A DNA stretch of 64,000 nt, from positions 1-64,000 of the forward strand of contig JAVKTQ010000005.1 in the NCBI GenBank assembly GCA_031460455.1. The letters run 5' to 3'. The position numbers were made by a program, and so were the translations under genes. Shown here one piece after another: positions 27,981 through 37,258 of the stretch (position 1 is the first letter of the stretch; every line of letters begins with the position of its first letter). The notes under the pieces were generated by a model, which saw only the letters and a list, made by a program, of their open reading frames with translations, was not told where the DNA came from and made no database searches. Origin of the DNA: Sporomusaceae bacterium. GTDB lineage: Bacteria; Bacillota; Negativicutes; Sporomusales; UBA7701.

Positions 27981-29172
27981 TAATAACATCGACGCCTGCA
28001 CCACGTGCGCCGCCTGCACCGCCCTCTGCCCGGTCACCGCCGTCGTGCGCGATTTCCCCGGCCCCAAAATGGCCGGCCCGGCCGCCGAACGCTTCCGCAA
28101 AGCAGGCGCGCCCACCGACGCCGCCCTTGCCTACTGCACCAACTGCAAAAACTGCGACATCACCTGCCCCTCCGGCGTGCCGGTGGCGGCGCTCAACATG
28201 CGGGCCAGGGCCGAGCACGTCAAAAAGCACGGCCGCCGCCTGCGCGACTGGATCCTCGCCCACGGCGAGCACATGGCCAAACTCGCCATGCCCGGTCAGC
28301 CCCTCACCAACCTCGGCATGGCCAACCCCGTCACCCGCCAGATGCTCAAAGCCATCGGCATCTCCGGCAGCCGGCCGCTGCCCCGCTACGCCCCCCGCAC
28401 CTTCCTCAGGCAGTACGGTAAACTGCGCCAACAGCCCTTTGCCGACAAAGTCGTCTTCTTCCCCGGCTGCTTCATAAACTACAACGACCCCCAGGTTGGG
28501 CTCGACCTCATCGCCGTCCTCCAGGCCAACCGCCACCAGGTCATCGTCCCGCCCGGCCTCGCCTGCTGCGGCGTGCCGCTCGTCACCGGCGGCTACCTCG
28601 AAGAAGCGGCGGCGGCCGCGAAGCGCAACCTCGCCGCCCTCGCCGATTACGCCCGCCAGGGCGTCCCCATCCTCACCGCCTGCACCAGCTGCGGCCTGAT
28701 GATCCAGCAGGAGTACGACGAACTGCTCGGCGCCGAAGGCGCGAGCGAAGTCGCCGCCCGCACCTACGACGCTATGGAATTCCTTCTCGAACTTCACGAC
28801 CGGGGGCGCCTCAACACCGCCTTCACGCCTGTCGGCGGCCAATATCTCTACCACGCCTCCTGCCACCTGCGCGCCCAGGGCATCGGCCGGCCGGCCCTCG
28901 AACTGCTCGCCGCCCTGCCCGGCGTGACCGTCGCCGATCTCGACGCCGGCTGCTGCGGCATCGCCGGCAGCTACGGCTTCAAAGCCGACCGCTACGACAT
29001 CTCCATGGCCATCGGCCGGGAACTGTTCGCGAAAATAAAGGCCCAACCGGCCGACGCCGTCCTCGCCGACTGCGGGACGTGCCGGCTGCAGATCGCCCAC
29101 GGCACGGGGGCAAAGGTACTGCACCCGATATCAGTCATAAGAAAAGCCTACGAACCGGAGTATAAACTGTAA
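27967..29172 (+). CDS. glpC: Anaerobic glycerol-3-phosphate dehydrogenase subunit C
   Basis: A 401-residue Fe-S protein starting at a GTG preceded by GGGGAGGA. Two cluster motifs lie at the N-terminus (CTTCAACTALCP and CTNCKNCDITCP) and two CCG domains further on (CCGVP and CCGIAG). It passes electrons from GlpAB to the quinone pool. An upstream extension of the frame runs through glpB and is not coding. Confidence 0.94.
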   Translation: MKTCNNNIDACTTCAACTALCPVTAVVRDFPGPKMAGPAAERFRKAGAPTDAALAYCTNCKNCDITCPSGVPVAALNMRARAEHVKKHGRRLRDWILAHGEHMAKLAMPGQPLTNLGMANPVTRQMLKAIGISGSRPLPRYAPRTFLRQYGKLRQQPFADKVVFFPGCFINYNDPQVGLDLIAVLQANRHQVIVPPGLACCGVPLVTGGYLEEAAAAAKRNLAALADYARQGVPILTACTSCGLMIQQEYDELLGAEGASEVAARTYDAMEFLLELHDRGRLNTAFTPVGGQYLYHASCHLRAQGIGRPALELLAALPGVTVADLDAGCCGIAGSYGFKADRYDISMAIGRELFAKIKAQPADAVLADCGTCRLQIAHGTGAKVLHPISVIRKAYEPEYKL

Positions 29173-29214
29173 CCCCCGTTGACCCGCACATGCGGTAAGA
29201 GAGGGGTGCAAAGC

Positions 29215-29781
29215 ATGACGCGAATGACAATCGCCGCCCTGACAAAAAAAGGGGCCGTCATTCCCGCGGCCCGGTCCGGCGAAGACTTCGAGGCGGCGAT
29301 GCGCACAAGCTCCCCGTCCGTCATCGTCCTTTTCGGCGACATAAACGAACTGCCGCGGCTGGTGCGCCGCGGCCAGGAATGCAAAAAGCAGCTCATCGTC
29401 CACCTCGACCTGTTCGAAGGGATCGGCAAAGACAAGTCGGGCATCAGATTCCTCGCCCGCGCCGGCCTGACGGCCCTCATCACCACCAAGCCCCACCTCG
29501 GCAAAATCGCCCGCGAAGAAGGCCTGCTCGTCATCCAGCGCCTCTTCCTCATGGACTCCGATTCGCTGCGCACAGGGATACACATGCTTAAAGGCTTCAA
29601 ACCCGACGCGGTCGAAATCCTCCCCGCCCTCGTCCCGGCGGCGATCGTCCATGAGATCATCCGCGAGACCGACATCCCCGTCCTCGCCGGCGGCCTCATC
29701 CGCACAGCCGACGACGTGGCCTACGCCATCGGCAACGGCGTCTACGCCGTCAGCACCAGCCGGCGCGACCTCTGGGTCTAG
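29215..29781 (+). CDS. glpP: GlpP glycerol-3-phosphate responsive antiterminator
   Basis: A 188-residue TIM-barrel-like protein matching the GlpP family (conserved stretches VHLDLFEGIGKDKSG and LAGGLIRTADDV). In Bacillus, GlpP with glycerol-3-phosphate binds leader mRNA and prevents termination before glpF and glpD. Here it is the last gene of the cluster and both expected leader terminators are present (22593 and 25041). ATG at 29215 follows GAGGGG. Confidence 0.9.
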   Translation: MTRMTIAALTKKGAVIPAARSGEDFEAAMRTSSPSVIVLFGDINELPRLVRRGQECKKQLIVHLDLFEGIGKDKSGIRFLARAGLTALITTKPHLGKIAREEGLLVIQRLFLMDSDSLRTGIHMLKGFKPDAVEILPALVPAAIVHEIIRETDIPVLAGGLIRTADDVAYAIGNGVYAVSTSRRDLWV

Positions 29782-29791
29782 CCGGTCGGCG

Positions 29792-31471
29792 TCACTTGCC
29801 GAGCTGATACTGCTTGATCTTGTAATACAGCGTCCCCAGAGCGATACCAAGCTCCTGGGCGGCGCTTTTTTTTCCGGCCGTCGACCAGCCGTACTTCTTC
29901 AGCGCCCTGACGACCATATTCTTCTCCAGTTCGTGCAGCGGGAGGATCGGCTCGTCGCCGGGCAGCGCCTCCGCCGGCGCGTTGCTGGACATAAACCGGA
30001 AGTTGCCGGGATGAAGGCTGTCGCCGTCGCACAACATCACCGCCCGCGTCAGCACATTCTGCAGCTCGCGGATATTGCCCGGCCACGAATGGGCCGTCAG
30101 CAGCTCGAGGCAGGCCGCGCTCATCCGCAGGGTCGGCCGCCCCGACTCCTGGCACACCCGGCGGAGGATGTGGTCGACAAGCAGCGGGATATCGTCCTTG
30201 CGGTCCCGCAGCGGGGGCAGGGTGACGTTAATCACCTGCAGCCGGTAATAGAGATCCTCGCGGAACAACCCCTTGGCCACCATGCGCTGCAGGTTCCTGT
30301 TCGTAGCGGCGAGGATCTTCACGTTCACCGCCTGGCGCTGATTGCTGCCGATCCGCTCGACCTCCTTTTCCTGCAGCACCCTCAGCAGCTTGGCCTGGGT
30401 GCTGAAACTCAGATCGCCGATCTCGTCGAGGAAGATCGTCCCGCCGTTCGCCAGCTCGAACTTGCCCGCCTTGGCCTTATGGGCGCCCGTAAACGCCCCC
30501 TTCTCGTGGCCGAACAGCTCGCTCTCCAGCAGCGACTCGGGGATTGAGGCGCAATTCACGGTGATGAACGGTTTATTCCAGCGGGGACTGGCGTGGTGGA
30601 TAGCGTTGGCCGCGATCTCCTTGCCGGTGCCGCTGTCGCCGGTTATCAGCACCGTCGAATCGTTCTTCGCCGCCCGCTTGCTTAAATTTATCGCCTCCAG
30701 CACCTTGCGGTTGGCGCCGATCATATCCGCGAACGTGTATTTGGCCGCCCCCAGCTCGCGGCTCAGCGACTCGACCAGCTCCTTGGTGGTGCTCAGCTCC
30801 TCCGACAGGCGCATGATATCGGTCACCTCCTGGAAGGCGACCACCGCCCCGCGCAGCGTCCCGGCCATGAAAATCGGCGCCCCGTTGGAAATAACATCGG
30901 CGCACGACCCCACCGCCTGATTGCGGACCCCCCTGGCCGCCTTGCCGGACAGCAGCACGCGCGCCGCCGCGCCGTCCGGGGAAACCTGAAAAACATTCGT
31001 CCCGATCCGCTCTGCCGGATGGATGCCTGTGATCGTCGAAAAGGCCGGATTGATATACTCGATGATCCCCGCCTCATTCATGATCTGGATGCCCTCCGTG
31101 ACAGCGTTCAGGGCGCTGAGATACTTCACCCGCTGCTCCTCGCACTGGGTCAGCTGGCGGGACAGAAAACTCAGCAAGCTGCTCACCGCGTGGGCGGTAT
31201 GGAAGCCGATCAGCTCCACGCCGGCCGGCGGCCAGCCCGCGGGCAGCTCGGACAGCGGCACGAAGCTGAAAACCGCCTCCGGTCCCCGGCCGGCCAGATC
31301 GTCCCACGACGCGGCCATCAGGGCGCGATGCGGTCCGAACCGCTTTGCGGACAGCGCCTCGCGCGGCAGCGGCAGAGCGGCGCACACGCTCAGCTCGTCC
31401 TGGGCGGCCAACAAATCAAGCAGCAGCAGACACTGCCGTTCCGAACCGACAATCCCGACCTTAAGTGGCAT
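29792..31471 (-). CDS. Sigma-54 activator with Rossmann-like N-terminus, PAS, AAA+ and Fis HTH
   Basis: A 559-residue enhancer-binding protein. Residues about 1-110 begin MPLKVGIVGSERQCLLLLDLL, resembling a degenerate nucleotide-binding fold rather than a receiver domain. A PAS domain spans about 120-230. The AAA+ domain has Walker A GDSGTGKE near 277 and the sigma-54 contact loop GAFTGA near 325. A Fis-type helix-turn-helix closes the protein. The ATG at 31471 follows GGAGG; an in-frame TTG at 31486 is less likely. It diverges from an operon with a -24/-12 promoter, its likely target. Confidence 0.9.
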   Translation of the reverse strand: MPLKVGIVGSERQCLLLLDLLAAQDELSVCAALPLPREALSAKRFGPHRALMAASWDDLAGRGPEAVFSFVPLSELPAGWPPAGVELIGFHTAHAVSSLLSFLSRQLTQCEEQRVKYLSALNAVTEGIQIMNEAGIIEYINPAFSTITGIHPAERIGTNVFQVSPDGAAARVLLSGKAARGVRNQAVGSCADVISNGAPIFMAGTLRGAVVAFQEVTDIMRLSEELSTTKELVESLSRELGAAKYTFADMIGANRKVLEAINLSKRAAKNDSTVLITGDSGTGKEIAANAIHHASPRWNKPFITVNCASIPESLLESELFGHEKGAFTGAHKAKAGKFELANGGTIFLDEIGDLSFSTQAKLLRVLQEKEVERIGSNQRQAVNVKILAATNRNLQRMVAKGLFREDLYYRLQVINVTLPPLRDRKDDIPLLVDHILRRVCQESGRPTLRMSAACLELLTAHSWPGNIRELQNVLTRAVMLCDGDSLHPGNFRFMSSNAPAEALPGDEPILPLHELEKNMVVRALKKYGWSTAGKKSAAQELGIALGTLYYKIKQYQLGK

Positions 31472-31591
31472 GACAACCTCCGGCAAGAAATATTTTCCTT
31501 AATACTTTGCCGCCGAGACAGAAAATACCTTCCGATTTTCAGAAAACGTAATTATGACAAATGGCCAACTGCGGCGGCTGCGGGGCTTTTT

Positions 31592-31606
31592 TTTCAATAT
31601 TTGAAA
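31592..31606. promoter_or_regulatory. Candidate upstream activator site for the 31.7-kb operon
   Basis: TTTCAA-TAT-TTGAAA is an inverted repeat about 60-70 bp upstream of the -24 element, a normal distance for an enhancer-binding protein. Assignment to the divergent activator is inference. Confidence 0.45.
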
Positions 31607-31663
31607 TAATACCGTCTGGCCTGTTCTCGCCCCGACGCCCGCGGTATAAGGGCTCGCCGCCCC

Positions 31664-31679
31664 TGGCACGGATATTGCG
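31664..31679 (+). promoter_or_regulatory. Sigma-54 (-24/-12) promoter of the asd operon
   Basis: TGGCACG-N4-TTGCG matches the sigma-54 consensus TGGCACG-N4-TTGCW at all but the last base, about 60 bp before the asd start. A sigma-54 activator gene diverges from the same gap. Confidence 0.85.
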
Positions 31680-31736
31680 TAATAAAAAAAGCGCGGTCTT
31701 TTCAATTCAATACTGCGGGTACAAAGGGGGATACGA

Positions 31737-32762
31737 ATGGAGAAATTCAATGTAGCCATCTTGGGGGCGACAGGAGCGGTCGGCGCCGAACTGCTCGACA
31801 TCCTCGCCAGCCGCGACTTTCCCATCGGCAAGCTGAAGCTGCTGGCCCTGGAGGTGGGCACGACCATCACATTCCGGGGCGAAGACCACATCGTCGAGGA
31901 AGCCACACCCGAAGCCTTCCGCGACATCCAGATCGCCTTCTTCGCCGGCGGCCCCATCAGCAAGGTCCTGGCGCCGGAAGCGGTCAAAGCGGGCGCGGTC
32001 GTCATCGACAACAGCAGCGCCTTCCGCCTCGACACGAACGTGCCGCTGGTCGTGCCCGAAGTCAACATCGGCGACCTCGACAAGCACAACGGCATCATCG
32101 CCAACCCCAACTGCTCCACCATCATCATGGCCCTGGCCATCAACCCCATCCACCAGCACGCCGAACTCAAACGGGTCATCGTCTCCACCTGCCAGGCCGT
32201 CTCAGGGGCCGGCAAAGCGGCCGTCGACGAACTTAACGGCCAACTGCGCGAACTTTTGGACGGCCGCCAGCCCTCGGCAGCCATCCTGCCCGTGGCCGCC
32301 CTCGGTGCGCACTACCCCATCGCCTTCAACCTCATTCCCCAGATCGACATCTTCGAAGACGAGGGCTACACCAAAGAAGAAATGAAACTGGTGCTCGAAA
32401 CGCGCAAAATCATGCACCTGCCGTCGCTGCCCATCACCGCCACCACGGTAAGAGCCCCCGTCCTGCGCAGCCACTCCGAATTCCTCAACCTCGAAACCGG
32501 GCGCAAACTATCGGTTGAAGAAGCGCGGCGGATACTGGTCGCCGCCCCCGGCGTGTCCGTCCTCGACGAACCCGACCGCCAGATCTATCCCATGCCGGCC
32601 TTTACCGCCGGCCGCGACGAAGTGTTCGTCGGCCGCATCCGCGAAGACCGCACCATACCGGCCGGGCTCAACATCTGGGTGGTCGGCGACCAGATCCGCA
32701 AAGGCGCCGCCCTTAACGCCATCCAGATCGCCGAGCAACTCATCGCCCGACGTCTCGTCTAG
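31737..32762 (+). CDS. asd: Aspartate-semialdehyde dehydrogenase
   Basis: A 341-residue enzyme with the N-terminal NADP motif LGATGAVGAELL near 9-20 and the catalytic cysteine in NPNCSTI (about 125-131). It reduces aspartyl phosphate to aspartate semialdehyde. It is the first gene of the sigma-54 operon and is followed after 13 bp by the aspartokinase gene. In Bacillus the asd-dapG-dapA trio sits in the dipicolinate operon; here spoVF genes do not precede it. Confidence 0.95.
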   Translation: MEKFNVAILGATGAVGAELLDILASRDFPIGKLKLLALEVGTTITFRGEDHIVEEATPEAFRDIQIAFFAGGPISKVLAPEAVKAGAVVIDNSSAFRLDTNVPLVVPEVNIGDLDKHNGIIANPNCSTIIMALAINPIHQHAELKRVIVSTCQAVSGAGKAAVDELNGQLRELLDGRQPSAAILPVAALGAHYPIAFNLIPQIDIFEDEGYTKEEMKLVLETRKIMHLPSLPITATTVRAPVLRSHSEFLNLETGRKLSVEEARRILVAAPGVSVLDEPDRQIYPMPAFTAGRDEVFVGRIREDRTIPAGLNIWVVGDQIRKGAALNAIQIAEQLIARRLV

Positions 32763-32775
32763 GAGGGTGAACCCC

Positions 32776-33993
32776 ATGCGGATACTCGTCCAGAAATTCG
32801 GCGGCACATCCGTCGGCACCGCCGAGCGCCGCCAACAGGTCGTGGCGAAGATCACCGCCGCCAAGGCGGCCGGCTATGCGCCGCTTGTCGTCGTCTCCGC
32901 CCTGGGGCGGGCCGGGGAACCCTACGCCACCGACACCCTCCTCACCCTGGCCAAAGAGGAATGCTCCGCCATCGGCAAGCGCGAACAAGACCTCATCATG
33001 GCCTGCGGCGAAATCGTCGCCGGGGTGATCGTCGTCGGCGCCCTCAAAAAAGCCGGCCTGGAAGCCGTATTCCTCACCGGCCAGCAGGCGGGCATCATCA
33101 CCACCCCCGCCCACGGCGACGCCCAAATAATCCGCATCGACCCCAGGGGCGTAACCGACCACCTCGCCGCCGGCAGGATCGTCGTCGTCGCCGGCTTCCA
33201 GGGCGCCAGCGAAAACGGCGAGATCACCACCCTCGGCCGCGGTGGCAGCGACACGAGCGCCGCCGCTCTCGCGGCGGCCGTCAAAGCCGAGGCGGCCGAG
33301 ATATACACCGACGTCGACGGCATCATGACCGCCGACCCGCGGGTCGTTCCCGAAGCCGGCACCATCCCCGTCATCTCCTACGAAGAAGCTTACCAGCTCG
33401 CCATCCAGGGAGCCAAGGTCATCCATCCCCGCGCCGTCGAAATAGCCCTCCGCCACGGCCTGCCGCTCAGGATCAAAAGCACCGCCGGCGACGCCGACGG
33501 CACCCTCGTGACAGGCGACCGCGACGGCACCATCGAGCGCCTGCGGGGCCGCGTAGCCGTCGGCCTGGCCCACAAAAACGGCTACGGCGTCATCAGGCTC
33601 ACCTGGGGAAAAGGGGGGGCGGGCGCGGCTGTGCTTGGCCGTCTGGCCGCCACCGGCCTTGATGCCGACCTCATCAACCTAACCCCGCAGGGCGTCGAAA
33701 TCATCGCCGCCCAGGCCGACATCGAGCTCGCCGCCGCCCAGGCCGCGGCCGCAGGTCTGAGTGTCGCCGCCAAGGCGGAAGACTGCGCCAAAATATCGCT
33801 CATCGGCTGCTCGGCCCCGGCGGCGGCCGTCGTCAACATGTTCGTCGACCTGCTCCGTCAGGCCAAGATCGGCGTCCTGCAGACCTACACCGGTCCGTAC
33901 GCCGTATCCGGCATCGTGGCGACGGCCGACCTCGTAGCGGCGCTCAGGGCCCTGCACGCCGGCGTGCTCGGGCAACGAGGCAAAGGAGAATGA
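32776..33993 (+). CDS. dapG: Aspartate kinase with ACT domains
   Basis: A 405-residue aspartokinase. The kinase domain opens with VQKFGGTSVG (residues 4-13) and contains GRGGSDTSA. Tandem ACT domains (about 265-400) provide allosteric control, expected to be by lysine or diaminopimelate. AGGAGGG precedes the ATG at 32776. Assignment to the DapG isozyme rests on gene order. The stop overlaps an ATGA at the start of dapA. Confidence 0.92.
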   Translation: MRILVQKFGGTSVGTAERRQQVVAKITAAKAAGYAPLVVVSALGRAGEPYATDTLLTLAKEECSAIGKREQDLIMACGEIVAGVIVVGALKKAGLEAVFLTGQQAGIITTPAHGDAQIIRIDPRGVTDHLAAGRIVVVAGFQGASENGEITTLGRGGSDTSAAALAAAVKAEAAEIYTDVDGIMTADPRVVPEAGTIPVISYEEAYQLAIQGAKVIHPRAVEIALRHGLPLRIKSTAGDADGTLVTGDRDGTIERLRGRVAVGLAHKNGYGVIRLTWGKGGAGAAVLGRLAATGLDADLINLTPQGVEIIAAQADIELAAAQAAAAGLSVAAKAEDCAKISLIGCSAPAAAVVNMFVDLLRQAKIGVLQTYTGPYAVSGIVATADLVAALRALHAGVLGQRGKGE

Positions 33994-33995
33994 TT

Positions 33996-34889
33996 ATGAG
34001 TAAATTCGGACAAGTACTCACCGCGATGGTCACCCCCTTCGACAAAAACATGGCCGTAGACTACGACAAGGCCGCCGAATTGGCCGCCTACCTCGTCGAC
34101 CACGGCAACGACGGCCTGGTAGTCGCCGGCAGCACCGGCGAAGCCGCCACCCTCACCGACCAGGAACGGCTCAAACTTTTTGAAGTCGTACTGGCGGCCG
34201 TTGGCGACCGGGCCTATGTCGTCGGCGGCACCGGCACAAACGACACCGCCACGTCCATCCACCTGACCAGGGAAGCCGCCCGCATCGGCCTGCACGGCGC
34301 GATGCTTGTCGCCCCCTACTACAACAAACCCTCCCAGGAAGGCCTCTTCAGGCACTTCGCCGCCGCCGCCGCCGCCGCCCCCGACCTGCCGCTCATCGTC
34401 TACAACGTCCCCGGCCGCACCAGCGTCAACCTGCTGCCGGAAACGGTGCTAAGACTGGCGGCGATAAAAAATATCGTCGCCGTCAAAGAAGCCAGCGGGA
34501 ATTTGGAGCAAATGAGCGAAATAATCCGCATTGCCCCTGAAGGCTTTGACCTCTACTCCGGCGACGACGCCCTCACCCTGCCGGCGCTCGCCGTCGGCGG
34601 CTGCGGCGTCATCAGCGTCGCCGGCCACATCGTCGGCCGCGAAATCAAAGCCATGATAGCCGCCTTCTTCGCCGGCGACCTTGCCCGGGCCAGGGAACTG
34701 CACCTAAAGCTGATCCCGGTCTTCCGCGCCATGTTCATCGCCACCAACCCCACCCCGGTCAAAGCCGCCGTCAACATGCTCGGCCTCGCGGCCGGCGACG
34801 TCCGCCTGCCGCTTGTCGCCCCCGGCGCGGCCGACCTGGACAAAATCCGCGCCGAAATGCGCAAGCTCGACCTGCCGGTCAATACATAA
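33996..34889 (+). CDS. dapA: 4-hydroxy-tetrahydrodipicolinate synthase
   Basis: A 297-residue TIM-barrel lyase with the Schiff-base lysine in IVAVKEASGN and the YNVPGRT loop that carries the active-site tyrosine. It condenses aspartate semialdehyde with pyruvate, the first step of DAP/lysine synthesis. ATG 33996 has GGAG seven bases upstream; an overlapping ATG at 33990 is the alternative. DapA-fold enzymes also occur in hydroxyproline breakdown, but the neighbouring asd and aspartokinase favour DapA. Confidence 0.9.
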   Translation: MSKFGQVLTAMVTPFDKNMAVDYDKAAELAAYLVDHGNDGLVVAGSTGEAATLTDQERLKLFEVVLAAVGDRAYVVGGTGTNDTATSIHLTREAARIGLHGAMLVAPYYNKPSQEGLFRHFAAAAAAAPDLPLIVYNVPGRTSVNLLPETVLRLAAIKNIVAVKEASGNLEQMSEIIRIAPEGFDLYSGDDALTLPALAVGGCGVISVAGHIVGREIKAMIAAFFAGDLARARELHLKLIPVFRAMFIATNPTPVKAAVNMLGLAAGDVRLPLVAPGAADLDKIRAEMRKLDLPVNT

Positions 34890-34922
34890 CCCGTCAGGAG
34901 CGAAAAAAGGGAGGATGGGCCA

Positions 34923-35714
34923 ATGCAGCTCACCGGAGGATACACCAACTACGGGCAGGATATCGGCATCCTCATGCTCGATACCGTCTTCCCCCGTCTG
35001 GTGGGCGACATCGGCAACGCCCGCACCTTCCCCTTCCCCGTCCGCTACAAAGTAGTCCGCGGCGCCCTGCCGTCCAGGGTTGTCGAGCAGAACGACAGTC
35101 GGCTGCTGGCCGCCTTCGTCGAAGGGGCGCGGGAACTCGCAGCCGAAGGCGTCAAAGCCGTCACCACCAGCTGTGGCTTCCTCGCCGTCTTCCAGCGCGA
35201 GCTGGCGGCGGCCGTCGACATTCCCGTGCTCACCTCCAGCCTGTTGCAGGTACCTGCGGTCGAAAAAACGCTCGGGTCGGCGCAAAAGATCGTCATCGTC
35301 ACCGCCAACAGCGAGCGCCTTTCGCCCCGCCATCTGGCCGGCGCCGGCATCGACAGCGACCGTCATATAATCTTCGGCCTCGAAGACAAAGAGGAATTCT
35401 ACACCACCTTCGTCCGCCAGAAGACCACCCTCGACGTCGCCGCCCTGCAAAACGAAATGGAAGAAGCCGCCCGCGAGATCAGGGACAGGTTCCCCGACGC
35501 CGGCGCGCTCGTCCTCGAATGCACCAACCTGCCGCCCTTCCGGCGCATCTTCGCCCGCATCTCGGGCCGGCCGGTATACGACATCCTGTCGCTCATCGGC
35601 TCCCTCGCATTCGCCCGCGGACCGGCGGACGCCGCCGACGCCTGGCAGAACCCCGCCGAGCCCCTTCCCGCCGGCAGCCTTCCGGCTGACATATATAATA
35701 CCGATAAACAATAA
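34923..35714 (+). CDS. Aspartate/glutamate racemase family protein
   Basis: A 263-residue member of the Asp/Glu/hydantoin racemase superfamily. Both catalytic cysteines are present, in TTSCGFL (about 80-86) and LECTNLPPF (about 198-206). Such enzymes interconvert L- and D-amino acids without cofactor, though some relatives are decarboxylases or isomerases. GGAGG precedes the ATG. It lies 33 bp after dapA with no terminator between, and before a solute symporter, so it may act on the imported compound. Confidence 0.82.
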   Translation: MQLTGGYTNYGQDIGILMLDTVFPRLVGDIGNARTFPFPVRYKVVRGALPSRVVEQNDSRLLAAFVEGARELAAEGVKAVTTSCGFLAVFQRELAAAVDIPVLTSSLLQVPAVEKTLGSAQKIVIVTANSERLSPRHLAGAGIDSDRHIIFGLEDKEEFYTTFVRQKTTLDVAALQNEMEEAAREIRDRFPDAGALVLECTNLPPFRRIFARISGRPVYDILSLIGSLAFARGPADAADAWQNPAEPLPAGSLPADIYNTDKQ

Positions 35715-35752
35715 TATTTTGGTAGGGTTACCCAAAAAAAGGAGGTAGGTAT

Positions 35753-37201
35753 ATGGATCTCGGCACTTCTTTGTGGATTATTACCATCGTGCTCTGCGGC
35801 TTTTTCCTCTGGATTTCCTGGCGGGTCCAGGGCAAAGCCGGCGAATCCTTCTCCCAGTACGCCATCGGCGGCGGCAGTTTCCCCCTCTACCTCATCCTCT
35901 TCACCGAATTCGCCACCATCATGGGCGTCGGCAACTTCGTCGGCCACGCCGGGCGGGGCTACACCCTCGGCCTGCCGTGGATGGCCTTCATCCTCGGCGA
36001 ACAAGGCTCCAAGATCCTCTTCGCCCTGCTGTTCGCCGGCATCGCCGGCCGCTTCACCTACAACACCGTCGCCGAAATGGCCGACGACCTCTTCGTCCGC
36101 GACAAATGGACGCGGGCCATCGCCGCCATTCTCGCCTGCTGCATCATGATCGCCTGGGTGGGCGGCCAGGGCAAAGCCTTCGGGGCCATCTTCAACATCG
36201 CCACCGGGGCCGACCCGCTGCCCATCATCATCTTCTTCTCCGCCGTCTTCATCATCTACACCGCCATCGGCGGCATCCACTCCGTCGTCTGGACCGACCT
36301 TTTCCAGGGCGTCCTCGTTCTCGTCCTCGGCGTCGCCTTCTACTTTTTCGCCTTCGAGCCAGTCAACTGGAGCTTCACCGAACTGGGCAACAGGCTGACC
36401 GCCATGGGTAAAGGCGATCTGTGGAGCTTCAACAAGGTCAACCCCATGACCATGGTCGTAAACTTCGTCACCGCCACCGTCGGCGTGCTCTCCGCCCAAA
36501 TTTACTGGCAGCGCTGCTTCGCTGCCAAAAACGCCAGCACCGCCCGCACCGGCCTGCTGTTCAGCGGCTGCGCCGCCCTCATCATGGTTCTCCTCACCTG
36601 CCTCGTCGGCATGATCATCCTCACCCTCAACCCCAACCTCAAGGCCGACGACGCCATTCCCTGGATGCTTACCCACTATATGCCGGTGTGGCTGTCGGCG
36701 ATGGTCTTCACCCTCATCCTCGCCGCTGGCATGTCCTCCGCCGACTCCAACCTCAACTCGGCCACCGTCCTCATTGTCAACGACCTCATCAAGCCCTTCC
36801 GGCCCGACCTCGACGACCAGACCCTCGTCAAACTTGCCAAAGGCCTCACCGTCGTCGTCGGTGTCTTCGCCTGCTGGGCGGCGATTCAGGCCTCCACCAT
36901 CCTCGGCCTCTTCGCCAAAGCCTACGCTATGGCCGGCGGCGGCCTCGTGCCGCTGCTCCTCGTCGGCTTCCTGTGGCGCGAGCGCAGCAGCGAGCCGCTC
37001 CAGATGGGCCGCAAAAACTGTAAAGTCACCCCGTGGGGCGCCCGCGTCGGCCTCGTCGTCGGCTCCGTCCTCACCCAGGTGACCGCCCTCGGGCCCAACC
37101 GGGTGCTCATCGCCCTCGGCGCCGCCATCGTCCTCATCGTCGTGGTATCCATGCTCACCCGCGACACCGGAAAAGACGCGCCCCAAAGCGTCAGCAACTA
37201 A
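35753..37201 (+). CDS. Sodium:solute symporter (SSS family)
   Basis: A 482-residue protein with about 13 hydrophobic helices, of the SSS family that includes PutP and PanF. The conserved region GMSSADSNLNSATVLIVNDL near 324-343 supports the family. It imports a small organic solute with sodium; an amino acid is the best guess, given the racemase upstream and the amino-acid dehydrogenase subunits downstream. GGAGG precedes the ATG. Confidence 0.88.
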   Translation: MDLGTSLWIITIVLCGFFLWISWRVQGKAGESFSQYAIGGGSFPLYLILFTEFATIMGVGNFVGHAGRGYTLGLPWMAFILGEQGSKILFALLFAGIAGRFTYNTVAEMADDLFVRDKWTRAIAAILACCIMIAWVGGQGKAFGAIFNIATGADPLPIIIFFSAVFIIYTAIGGIHSVVWTDLFQGVLVLVLGVAFYFFAFEPVNWSFTELGNRLTAMGKGDLWSFNKVNPMTMVVNFVTATVGVLSAQIYWQRCFAAKNASTARTGLLFSGCAALIMVLLTCLVGMIILTLNPNLKADDAIPWMLTHYMPVWLSAMVFTLILAAGMSSADSNLNSATVLIVNDLIKPFRPDLDDQTLVKLAKGLTVVVGVFACWAAIQASTILGLFAKAYAMAGGGLVPLLLVGFLWRERSSEPLQMGRKNCKVTPWGARVGLVVGSVLTQVTALGPNRVLIALGAAIVLIVVVSMLTRDTGKDAPQSVSN

Positions 37202-37209
37202 CACGACCG

Positions 37210-37240
37210 CCGCGTGGGGGGGCCATCCCCCCCCTTGCGG
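37210..37240 (+). other. GC-rich intercistronic stem-loop
   Basis: CCGC..GGGGGGG pairs with CCCCCCC..GCGG without a T run. It lies between the symporter and dehydrogenase genes and may act as an mRNA processing or stability barrier rather than a terminator. Confidence 0.6.
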
Positions 37241-37258
37241 CCAACAAGAGGTGAACAC

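Noticed and set aside
33996-34889. DapA-fold gene as a hydroxyproline-pathway deaminase
   Set aside because: The sequence motifs and the adjacent asd and aspartokinase fit true dihydrodipicolinate synthase. The alternative was attractive only because of the downstream dehydrogenase.
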